From Psychromonas sp. MB-3u-54 (GTDB lineage: Bacteria; Pseudomonadota; Gammaproteobacteria; Enterobacterales; Psychromonadaceae): a stretch of DNA of 40,336 bases. The first letter of the stretch is position 1; every line of letters begins with the position of its first letter. Made by a program: the position numbers and the translations under genes. The stretch is taken from positions 1 to 40,336 of the forward strand of contig NZ_PJBP01000105.1 of NCBI RefSeq assembly GCF_002836415.1, given 5' to 3'. Below the pieces are notes generated by a model, which did no database searches, was not told the DNA's origin, and saw nothing but the letters and a program-made list of their open reading frames with translations. Shown piece after piece: positions 8,470 to 15,583 of this stretch.

Positions 8470-8700
8470 ATACCAACCGCATTAATAAAGTGATCCGATT
8501 TATTATTTAAAATTACTTATAAATTTAATGACTGCCTTATTTGAACGTCAACTAGCACAAATTATGATAATAAATGCACCCTACCGATAATATCATACGA
8601 AATACATTATCAGATTTACTATTCAAAATCATCCCGGCGGCTTTTTGAGCGTAAATTTTTCCTTTGAAGTAACTGATCATAAATTTAATGCGTTTGGTAT
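8470..8700. mobile_element. MITE-like element, 231 bp, with inverted terminal repeats
   Basis: The left end reads ATACCAACCGCATTAA... and the right end, on the other strand, reads ATACCAAACGCATTAA.... Both continue to a TGATC word at the inner edge of a terminal repeat of about 26 bases (about 20 of 26 matching). No coding capacity is seen inside. The same terminal sequence bounds a 232-bp element at 39314-39545 and one end of a transposase relic at 24642. No clear target-site duplication was found. The right end supplies the first base of the minus-strand stop triplet of the LysR gene. Confidence 0.75.
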
Positions 8701-9611
8701 TAACTGTTGTCGGGCGCGTTGGAGGATAATTCTTTTTTATTGACCTCGTTTAATGTGAAGTCGACAAAACGCCTGTTGGCTATTGATAAATAACCCTCTT
8801 TTCGCCACGCAAATGCGAGGTCGAGATACACCGGCTCTTCAAAAGGAATGCCGAGTACTTCAGGTTCGCGGTCTGTTACCAATTCCAGCAGGGCAGTTAT
8901 CGCAAATTCGTTTTTAACAATGTTTAACATCATCGCCAGCAAATTTGTTTCAAAAGAATATTTGGCACTATACTGATATTGCTCGCAAAGTTTATCTATC
9001 ACTTCGCGGTGAAAGTAACCCACTTTAAACATCACCAGCTCCTGTTCGAAAAAGGTACTGTAATCGAGTTTTTTAAAGCCTGCTAAGGGATGATTTGTAC
9101 CGACTGCAGCAACCATTTGTGACGTTATCACATGTCTGGCCTGCAGTTCATCGGGTAAATGGTCATTGACAATCACCCCCAGATCCAACTCGCCGCTTAA
9201 CAGCTGTGCTCTGATAGTTTGTGTGCCGGATTCCACGATCGACAGTTTAATATCAGGGTACTTGAAGTTAAAAGCCATTAATATTTCAGGGAAAAAATAG
9301 GATCCCATCATGCTCGGGATACCAATTTTCACTTCCCCTTTCTCAAGGCCGCGTAATTCATCAATGGCAATTTGCGCATCGTTTATCTTGGTTAGGATAG
9401 CTTGCGCATGGGTTAATAGAACCTCTCCCTCTTTAGTCACCGTGACGCCTTTACTGCTGCGGTGTAATATTGTTACCCCAATCTTTTTTTCTAACTTGCG
9501 GATTGCAATACTTAAAGCGGATTGGGCAATACCCAGCGCTTGAGCTGCCTTGGTATAACTGCCATGTTCAACTATGGTCACGAAATAATACAATATTTTA
9601 GAATTCAGCAT
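8700..9611 (-). CDS. LysR-type regulator (YnfL-like)
   Basis: 303 residues from the ATG at 9611 (MLNSKILYYFVTIVEHGSYT). A TTG start six codons earlier (9629) is possible, but neither has a good ribosome site. The winged HTH covers about residues 8-64 (YTKAAQALGIAQSALSIAIR), and the effector-binding domain with GEVKIGIPS follows. It is divergently transcribed from an MFS exporter, the same arrangement as ynfL/ynfM in Escherichia coli, so it probably controls that gene and itself through the shared 66-base gap. Its stop codon abuts a MITE. The effector is unknown. Confidence 0.87.
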   Translation of the reverse strand: MLNSKILYYFVTIVEHGSYTKAAQALGIAQSALSIAIRKLEKKIGVTILHRSSKGVTVTKEGEVLLTHAQAILTKINDAQIAIDELRGLEKGEVKIGIPSMMGSYFFPEILMAFNFKYPDIKLSIVESGTQTIRAQLLSGELDLGVIVNDHLPDELQARHVITSQMVAAVGTNHPLAGFKKLDYSTFFEQELVMFKVGYFHREVIDKLCEQYQYSAKYSFETNLLAMMLNIVKNEFAITALLELVTDREPEVLGIPFEEPVYLDLAFAWRKEGYLSIANRRFVDFTLNEVNKKELSSNAPDNS

Positions 9612-9677
9612 AATTTTAATATATGGCAACCATGATTTTAATATATTTTTAATATTAGCATTTAATGGCTAATCTAG
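9612..9677. promoter_or_regulatory. Shared control region of the LysR and MFS genes
   Basis: This short, very AT-rich gap lies between divergent genes and has two ATTTTAATATAT-like words (near 9611-9622 and 9634-9646) and a TTAATATTAGCATTTAAT segment. LysR proteins usually bind AT-rich interrupted dyads in such gaps. The sites are proposed from position and composition only. Confidence 0.4.
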
Positions 9678-10904
9678 GTGAAAATAAATTACCGAGTAGA
9701 TAAAGTGATCAAATTACATTCCCCCTCCTATAAACGTGTCACCATCGGGCTAGGCTTAGGCTCTTTTATGGTTTTCTGTAACCTCTATTATTTTCAGCCA
9801 TTACTGCCCTATTTTATGGACAAATTTTCGGCTTCTGAGCTGCAGGTAAACTGGCTTTTTTCTAGTACTACCTTGGCCGTCGCCTTTTCGCTTATTCCCT
9901 GGGCAATTGTTTCTGAAATATATGGCCGAAGACCGGTAATGTTATGCAGCTTAGTCTTAATTCCGGTGGTTAATCTGCTGATGTTTTTTAGTCAGGAGCT
10001 GTCTCATTTTATCTTTCTGCGCACATTATTAGGCATCGCACTGGCAGGGTTTATTGCCGTGGCGGTGGCTTATATGGCGGAAGAGTTTGAACCGCAGGCA
10101 CTGTTGGTCGCGGTTGGCGGTTATATCAGTGCAAATTCACTGGGCGGTGTTATCGGACGCATTTATGGCGGGGTAATGACTGATTTTGTCGGCTTAAAGT
10201 GGACCATCTTCAGCATGTCTGTTTTAAGTTTAATTATTTTATTTTTTGTTTCATCCTTAATCATCAAACAAAAACATTTCAAACCGCAAAAAGCCCGTTT
10301 TTATTACCACAACAGACTGTTATTTAATCATATTAGAAATCCCGCTATTTTTCTTGTGATGATCATTGGTGGTCTAAATTTTGCCGTCTTTATTAACGTC
10401 TATAGTGTGATGGGATTTAAATTATCCGCGCCGCCATTATCATTACCCGCCAGTATCACATCGTTAATATTCTTATGCTATTTGATGGGCACAGTATCGG
10501 CCAAACTAAGCGGACGTTGGATAAAGCGCTATTCTGCTATTTCCGGTATTTTGTGTGGTTTAGGGGTGAGTTTTTTCGGCTTAGTGATTATGTTCCTGCC
10601 GAGTATGGTGGCTATTGCCGTCGGCTTATTATTGCTCAGCGGCGGCGCGTTTTTTATCCATTCTCTCGCCTATGGTTACATAGGGAGAAACGTGACACAG
10701 GGTAAATCAACAGCAACCGCTTTATACCTTGTTTTGTATTATGTGGGGGGCAGTCTTGGCGGTTTTGTTCTGATATATTGCTGGCAAGCTGGTGGCTGGC
10801 CGGTGGTGTTTGCAGCATGTACTTTTATTTACCTGTTGATTGTATATTGCGCTTTAACGGTTCAAAAAACAGTGGTTCAGGTCGTTTCCCCAATGCCGTT
10901 ATAA
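9678..10904 (+). CDS. MFS transporter, YnfM-like (12-TM efflux family)
   Basis: 408 residues. About 12 hydrophobic segments begin at VTIGLGLGSFMVFCNLYYFQ (residue about 21). The MFS loop 2-3 motif is present as EIYGRRPVM, with LRTLLGIALAGF in the next span. The sequence resembles the YnfM branch (formerly 'arabinose efflux permease' type). The start is uncertain: GTG at 9678 gives the full frame, GTG at 9705 is an alternative, and neither has a strong ribosome site; no ATG lies before the first span. It is divergent from the LysR gene, which probably regulates it. The substrate cannot be told from sequence. Confidence 0.87.
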   Translation: MKINYRVDKVIKLHSPSYKRVTIGLGLGSFMVFCNLYYFQPLLPYFMDKFSASELQVNWLFSSTTLAVAFSLIPWAIVSEIYGRRPVMLCSLVLIPVVNLLMFFSQELSHFIFLRTLLGIALAGFIAVAVAYMAEEFEPQALLVAVGGYISANSLGGVIGRIYGGVMTDFVGLKWTIFSMSVLSLIILFFVSSLIIKQKHFKPQKARFYYHNRLLFNHIRNPAIFLVMIIGGLNFAVFINVYSVMGFKLSAPPLSLPASITSLIFLCYLMGTVSAKLSGRWIKRYSAISGILCGLGVSFFGLVIMFLPSMVAIAVGLLLLSGGAFFIHSLAYGYIGRNVTQGKSTATALYLVLYYVGGSLGGFVLIYCWQAGGWPVVFAACTFIYLLIVYCALTVQKTVVQVVSPMPL

Positions 10905-11081
10905 CAATCAACTGATAATAACTTCGTTGTTTAATTGTCAGACCTCAGTTATGGTTAAGTCAACTGCCCAATATTTTTCGTCTATTTTTAAGGGCAGAAG
11001 CAGCGTGGTTGATTGGCTTCGAAACAGGATGTTTTATCGCCAACCTTTGCAGACCGTTTAAAACCCCATGGAATTTTTATT

Positions 11082-11573
11082 ATGCTCATTATTCGAAAAT
11101 ATGTTGAACAAGATGCAAGAGAAATCTGGTTGCTTTTTTTCAATACCATCAGAAATATTAATCGTCATGACTATACCGAGTTGCAGGTTCAGGCTTGGGC
11201 GCCCGATTCAATGGATCTTTTTATCTGGAATAAACGCATGATCGATATCGAGCCCTTTATTGCAGAAATTGACGGCACTATTGTCGGTTATGCTGATTTA
11301 CAGAATGATGGCCTGATAGATCATTTTTTCTGTCACCACCAATATCAGAGACAAGGGATAGGCAGTGCGCTGATGGCGCATATTTTTGATCTCGGCAACA
11401 AGAAAAAAATTAACAGTTTTTTTTCGCAAGTGAGTATTAGTGCAAAACCTTTCTTTGAGCATTTTGGATTTAATCTGGTAAAACAACAGTCTGTTGAAGT
11501 AAAAGATCAGCAACTGACTAATTTTCATATGCAAAAAAGAGGTAAAGGGTCAAAAACAGGTCACAAAAAATAA
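11082..11573 (+). CDS. GNAT family N-acetyltransferase
   Basis: 163 residues from the ATG at 11082 (MLIIRKYVEQDAREIWLLFF). The reading frame is open 69 bases further upstream, but that extension lacks the beta-1 start typical of the fold. The acetyl-CoA binding motif is YQRQGIGSAL (88-97), and a C-terminal KPFFEHFGFNLVKQQSVEV matches the beta5-beta6 region of GNATs. The substrate is unknown. The 177 bases between the MFS gene and this gene hold no clear terminator; transcription could be separate or read-through. Confidence 0.87.
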   Translation: MLIIRKYVEQDAREIWLLFFNTIRNINRHDYTELQVQAWAPDSMDLFIWNKRMIDIEPFIAEIDGTIVGYADLQNDGLIDHFFCHHQYQRQGIGSALMAHIFDLGNKKKINSFFSQVSISAKPFFEHFGFNLVKQQSVEVKDQQLTNFHMQKRGKGSKTGHKK

Positions 11574-11734
11574 ATCGCTAAAATGACAAGATCAGAAAGA
11601 TGCCTGGCAATGAAATAAGTGCATACAGTGTTTTTCCGCCAAGTTCACTTTCAGCCGTAAATCGGTTAGGCAGTCGCTCTGAGGGGCAGTGTGGTGCAAA
11701 TAATCCCTTTTATACTTTGTGTGCTGACCGGCAG

Positions 11735-12150
11735 CTAAGCATTCGTTAGTGAATTAATCATCGCGCTTAACCCTTTTTTGATGGGCGTGGCATCTGATTC
11801 TGATATCAGGTATTGCCGGACATATTCCTGTACATGTTCTGACTCTATGGTGAGTAAATAGTTGAGCCGTAATCTTTTTTGTACCTTGGCGGAAAGAATT
11901 GGCTGCTGCCGTTCTATTGTTGCCATTTTTGTCTCGCAGCCCTCTAACCAGCTCTGCCATATTTTTGCGACACTCGCGGCAACAGTAGCGGGGATTTTTT
12001 CATCCTGAGTTAGACGCAGAAAAAGGCCGGCTAATACAAGCAGAATGGGATAGGGTAATCGCGTTAGCCTGCCAATGGGAGAGTAATAGTTGCCATAAAC
12101 AGCAAGGTCAAAGCTGCTATTAAGATTGAGGTTATTTCATAACTCACCAT
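11735..12150 (-). pseudogene. Frameshifted membrane-protein relic (possibly cation/proton antiporter)
   Basis: A start with ribosome site AGGGAT lies at 12150 and reads MVSYEITSILIAALTLLFMA..., ending after about 28 codons. A one-base frame change at about 12080 continues the protein as RLTRLPYPILLVLAGLFLRL, then runs to the stop at 11735 (..MINSLTNA). Joined, this gives about 138 residues. It has a hydrophobic hairpin of the kind that opens CPA1-type Na+/H+ antiporters (RLPYPILLVLAGL) attached to a hydrophilic tail. An intact antiporter would be 400 or more residues, so an internal deletion plus frameshift is likely. The family guess is weak; decay of a real gene is better supported. Confidence 0.5.
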
Positions 12151-12453
12151 AAATTTATCCCTATAGCGCATTCAAAATAGCGGCCAAAAAAGTATCCGCG
12201 AGATAATCAACTTAGCGTCTTTATACACAAACAAGACTTAATTAATCGTTTAATAGAATAAAGTATAGGCGCGCTAAAAATTTAGGTCTGATGGTTTTTT
12301 GAATGATTTTATAAACCTCGAATATGCTTTGAGTCGTTTGATTTAGAGAGAAGGAGATTGAACTTTCCAGTGGTAATCTTCAGCTTTTAAGGGGACTTGC
12401 CGTAATGAATTAACCGTAAAAAGGACGAACAGTGATTATTTAATCCTCACTTC

Positions 12454-12483
12454 TTGACAATCTTGGTGATCCTTCCATAGTAA
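12454..12483 (+). promoter_or_regulatory. Candidate sigma-70 promoter for hflK/hflC-like pair
   Basis: TTGACA at 12454-12459 is a perfect -35 box. The -10 is either CATAGT (16-base spacer) or TAGTAA (18-base spacer), and the ATG lies at 12525. The remaining upstream gap from 12151 shows no gene; a GAAGGAG word near 12351 has no worthwhile frame behind it. Confidence 0.45.
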
Positions 12484-12524
12484 ATGTACAGCATACTTTT
12501 GTGCCGTTGATAAGGGGTGTTGTT

Positions 12525-13598
12525 ATGTCGACAGGAAATGAGCAGGATCCTCGAAACCCTTGGGAGAACAATCAGCCCATACCTCTGGAATATGGTTTAT
12601 TAATTAAGAGAGGATATTCTCACTATAAACACAGGTTTACGGGTGGAGACCCAAAGAGTGCCGGCCGGTATATTTTTTATATATTCTTTTTATTACTGGC
12701 TGGAATGAGCCTCTGGTCGGCTGTTTATACTATCCCCAGTGATTCCGTTGCCGTTGTCCAGCGATTTGGCAAATATTTGAAAGAAGTGCCTGCCGGACTG
12801 CATATTAAAATTCCACTCGGCATTGATCGCGCAACTATTGTTCCGGTTAAAAGGCAATTAAAGCAAGAGTTTGGTTTTAGCACCCCCGGTGCGACTGATC
12901 CTTATCAAAGTTCCGCCGTTAGAGCCAGTGAACAGGAAACACAAATGGTCACCGGTGATTTAAATGCCGCTCTTGTAGAGTGGGTAGTTCAGTATCGTAT
13001 TGCCGACCCGGTTAAATTTTTATTTAAAGTGCGCCAGCCCAGTGAAACCCTGCGCTCGGTTTCAGAATCGGTGATGCGTGAAGTGGTGGGGGATCGTACC
13101 GTTGATGAAGTGATTACTATTGGTCGTCAGGAAATTGAGTATGAGGCGCTGACCAAAATGCAGGCGCTTTCCAGCAAATATGAAATGGGGATCAGCATTG
13201 ATCAGGTACAGTTAAAAAATATTAACCCGCCAAAGCCGGTTCAGGCATCTTTTAACGAAGTGAATCAAGCACAGCAGGAAAAAGAAAAGCTAATTAATGA
13301 AGCGCGTCGTGACTACAATAAAGTGATTCCATTAGCACTGGGTGAAAAAGATCAACGTATTCGCGAGGCTGATGGTTATCGGCTTAAACGCATTAACGAG
13401 GCTGAGGGTGATGTTGCGCGATTTAATGCACTGCTCGCTGAATACCTTAAGGCGCCTGAAGTCACCGAGAGACGTATCTATCTTGAGACGATGCAGGCGG
13501 TGTTACCACAAATACGCTCCAAAATAATTATCGATTCAAGCGGCCCTAATATTTTGCCATGGTTAGATCTTAATGCGGCTCAGGGGGAAAAACAATGA
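12525..13598 (+). CDS. hflK: HflK-like SPFH/prohibitin family protein
   Basis: 357 residues from the ATG at 12525, chosen because AAGGGG (12512-12517) lies 7 bases before it; an upstream in-frame GTG at 12501 lacks one. A Pro/Gly-rich cytosolic N-terminus (DPRNPWENNQP) is followed by one membrane span at 49-67, an SPFH domain from about 70, and a charged alpha-helical region with NEARRDYNKVIPLALGEKDQ. HflK and HflC form a periplasm-facing cage around FtsH and modulate membrane protein turnover. The gene overlaps the next by four bases (ATGA). The usual hflX/hfq/miaA neighbours are absent, so this is probably a second, paralogous HflKC set rather than the canonical one; that needs the rest of the genome. 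Confidence 0.87.
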   Translation: MSTGNEQDPRNPWENNQPIPLEYGLLIKRGYSHYKHRFTGGDPKSAGRYIFYIFFLLLAGMSLWSAVYTIPSDSVAVVQRFGKYLKEVPAGLHIKIPLGIDRATIVPVKRQLKQEFGFSTPGATDPYQSSAVRASEQETQMVTGDLNAALVEWVVQYRIADPVKFLFKVRQPSETLRSVSESVMREVVGDRTVDEVITIGRQEIEYEALTKMQALSSKYEMGISIDQVQLKNINPPKPVQASFNEVNQAQQEKEKLINEARRDYNKVIPLALGEKDQRIREADGYRLKRINEAEGDVARFNALLAEYLKAPEVTERRIYLETMQAVLPQIRSKIIIDSSGPNILPWLDLNAAQGEKQ

Positions 13599-14581
13599 AA
13601 AAAATATCAATGGGGTTGGTATTATTATTGACGGCACTGACGGTTATGATATTAAAATCGGCGCTTTACACTGTGGGTGAAGTTGAGCAGGTTATTATTA
13701 CCCAGTTTGGCAAACCGGTGGGTGCTCCTGTTACCGATGCGGGTTTGAGGGCGAAATTACCCTTTATACAAGAGGTTAATCGCATAGATAAAAGGGTATT
13801 AGAGTGGGATGGCGACCCATCGGACATGCCGACTAAAGATAAGCTCTATATATCGGTGGATCTTTTTGCCCGCTGGCGGATCACCGATCCGCTGCAATAT
13901 TTCCTGCGCTTGCGCGATGAGCGCAGCGCTCAATCGCGACTGGACGATATTCTTGGCAGTGAAACTCGTAATGCTGTTGCAAAGCACGAATTGATCGAGA
14001 TAATCCGTACCACAAAAGATCGCGAGCCGCTGCGTGATGATCTTCTGACCGATGCGGAGCGGGCGCTTAAAATGGGGTCTCTGGTACCTATTCAGAAAGG
14101 GCGTATGCTGGTGGAACAAGAAATTTTTATTGCTGCAGCCGAAAAAGTGCAAGTGTTTGGTATTGAGCTTCTTGATATCCGCTTTAAACGCATTAATTAC
14201 AATGCGAGTGTGCGGCCCAAAATTTATGATCGTATGATCAGTGAGCGTAGGCAGATTGCCGAGCGCTTTCTTTCCGAGGGAAATGGTGAAGCCGCTAGAA
14301 TTCGCGGGAATCGTCTGCGGGATTTAAACAAAATACAGTCAGAAGCCTATCGGCAGGTAGAGGAGATTCAGGGCCTTGCTGATGCCAAAGCCACCGAAAT
14401 TTATGCGCGGGCATACAATCAAAGCCCCCAGGCCGTCGGTTTGTATGAATTTACCCGCACGATGCAGGCATACCGGAGCATTATTGCGCAGAATACCACC
14501 TTGATATTGTCTACCGACAGTGAACTGTTCAAATTTCTTAAGGGCATCAATCCATTGCCAAAAGATGGCAACACTCCTTAA
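13595..14581 (+). CDS. hflC: HflC-like SPFH/prohibitin family protein
   Basis: 328 residues. An N-terminal span at about 5-24 is followed by the SPFH domain (VGEVEQVIITQFGKPVGAPV) and a helical region with SERRQIAERFLSEGNGEAAR that is diagnostic of HflC. The start ATG overlaps the hflK stop (ATGA), indicating translational coupling, and the two should assemble together in the inner membrane. The conserved C-terminal YEFTRTMQAYRSII is intact. Only 11 bases after the stop codon a long 7-bp tandem repeat array begins. Family assignment is secure; its FtsH partnership is taken from the family. Confidence 0.88.
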   Translation: MKKISMGLVLLLTALTVMILKSALYTVGEVEQVIITQFGKPVGAPVTDAGLRAKLPFIQEVNRIDKRVLEWDGDPSDMPTKDKLYISVDLFARWRITDPLQYFLRLRDERSAQSRLDDILGSETRNAVAKHELIEIIRTTKDREPLRDDLLTDAERALKMGSLVPIQKGRMLVEQEIFIAAAEKVQVFGIELLDIRFKRINYNASVRPKIYDRMISERRQIAERFLSEGNGEAARIRGNRLRDLNKIQSEAYRQVEEIQGLADAKATEIYARAYNQSPQAVGLYEFTRTMQAYRSIIAQNTTLILSTDSELFKFLKGINPLPKDGNTP

Positions 14582-14592
14582 GCATTATTGCC

Positions 14593-14789
14593 TTACAGCT
14601 TCGAGCTTTCGAGCTTACAGCTTCGAGCTTCGAGCTTACAGCTTCGAGCTTACAGCTTCGAGCTTCGAGCTTACAGCTTCGAGCTTACAGCTTACAGCTT
14701 ACAGCTTACAGCTTACAGCTTACAGCTTACAGCTTACAGCTTACAGCTTACAGCTTACAGCTTACAGCTGATAGCTGATAGCTGATAGC
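14593..14789. repeat. Heptanucleotide tandem repeat array, 28 units
   Basis: The array is 28 consecutive units: TTACAGC and TTCGAGC interleaved irregularly (13 units, one of them 8 bp), then 12 perfect TTACAGC, then 3 TGATAGC. Every unit junction contains AGCT. Degenerate units continue to about 14875. The array begins 11 bases after hflC and ends before the His-rich gene (opposite strand), whose 3' end it faces. Homogeneous runs indicate recent slippage expansion. Confidence 0.95.
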
Positions 14790-14880
14790 CTTCCGCCTTC
14801 CCGCCTTATTGCCTTATAGCTGAGGGCTTATAGCTAACTGACGGCTGACAGCTCACAGCCTTACAGCTTTAAGATCTTTT

Positions 14881-15321
14881 TTAATCACGAAAAACAACCT
14901 GAAAGTTACCTGATTGTACCCCTATTCGAATACCTAAACGTGGTGAACGCTGATGATCATTGTTGATTACCACATAATGAGGTTGGTTGTGACGGTGGTT
15001 TCTGTGTTTGTTATGATGAGAATTTTTTTGTTTGCGATGATGGGCACGTTTGTGTTTCATATGATGGCGATCACGGTTGTGGCGAACTCTGTTATTTTCA
15101 GCATGATGGTTTCTGTGCTGGTTGCGTACTTGATGTGATTCACCGTTTCGGCGCTCCTCATAGTGATCATTTTTTACCTGATGTGATCCATCGTTTCGGC
15201 GTCCCTGATAGTCATCATTGCCTGCGAATGAGGTTGCCGGTGTTAAGGTCAAGCCGAATAACAATAAACCGGCGATGATGACCATTTTTGGTTTGCTGCT
15301 CAATTTTTTAATCATATTCAT
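14881..15321 (-). CDS. Secreted His/Arg/Asn-rich small protein
   Basis: 146 residues with a clear signal peptide (cleavage near TSFAG, about residue 33). The mature region is dominated by His, Arg, Asn and Lys, with roughly 19 histidines among about 112 residues, many paired (DRHHMKHKRAHHRKQKNSHH). Two related segments (YQGRRNDGSHQVKND and YEERRNGESHQVRNQ) show an internal duplication. The C-terminus GIRIGVQSGNFQVVFRD looks like a short beta hairpin. A good ribosome site (GGAGAAC) precedes the ATG. The composition suggests metal or polyanion binding in the periplasm, but no family was recognised. Heptanucleotide arrays lie on both sides of the gene. Confidence 0.75.
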   Translation of the reverse strand: MNMIKKLSSKPKMVIIAGLLLFGLTLTPATSFAGNDDYQGRRNDGSHQVKNDHYEERRNGESHQVRNQHRNHHAENNRVRHNRDRHHMKHKRAHHRKQKNSHHNKHRNHRHNQPHYVVINNDHQRSPRLGIRIGVQSGNFQVVFRD

Positions 15322-15413
15322 TTTGTTCTCCAGTCTGTGTTAGCTTTCACGAGCTTGTCCCGATGAGGCTAATGTAACGCCCGTTAGCTGAACGAAAGCT
15401 GAATGGATAGATT

Positions 15414-15483
15414 TGATAGCTGATAACTGATGACCGATAACTGATAGCTGATAACCGATAGCTGATAACCGATAGCTGTTAGC
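15414..15483. repeat. Second heptanucleotide repeat array, 10 degenerate units
   Basis: Ten in-phase 7-bp units of the pattern YGATARC (TGATAGC, TGATAAC, TGATGAC, CGATAAC, CGATAGC, TGTTAGC) lie between the divergent starts of the His-rich gene and the FAD protein gene. TGATAGC also ends the larger array at 14769-14789, so the two arrays share a unit. This one is more diverged and therefore older. Confidence 0.85.
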
Positions 15484-15583
15484 TCCTAACGTTCAATATT
15501 ATGGTCGTTTAGATGTTTTCAATTAAGCAGGATATCACGTAAACTACGCATATTTTTCCAGCCATTTGCTCCCAGGTGAACCG

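Noticed and set aside
14520-14785. Plus-strand frames reading LTAYSLQ-type heptad proteins
   Set aside because: Produced by the 7-bp tandem array, where a period of seven gives a 7-residue repeat in any open frame. No start context; not a gene.
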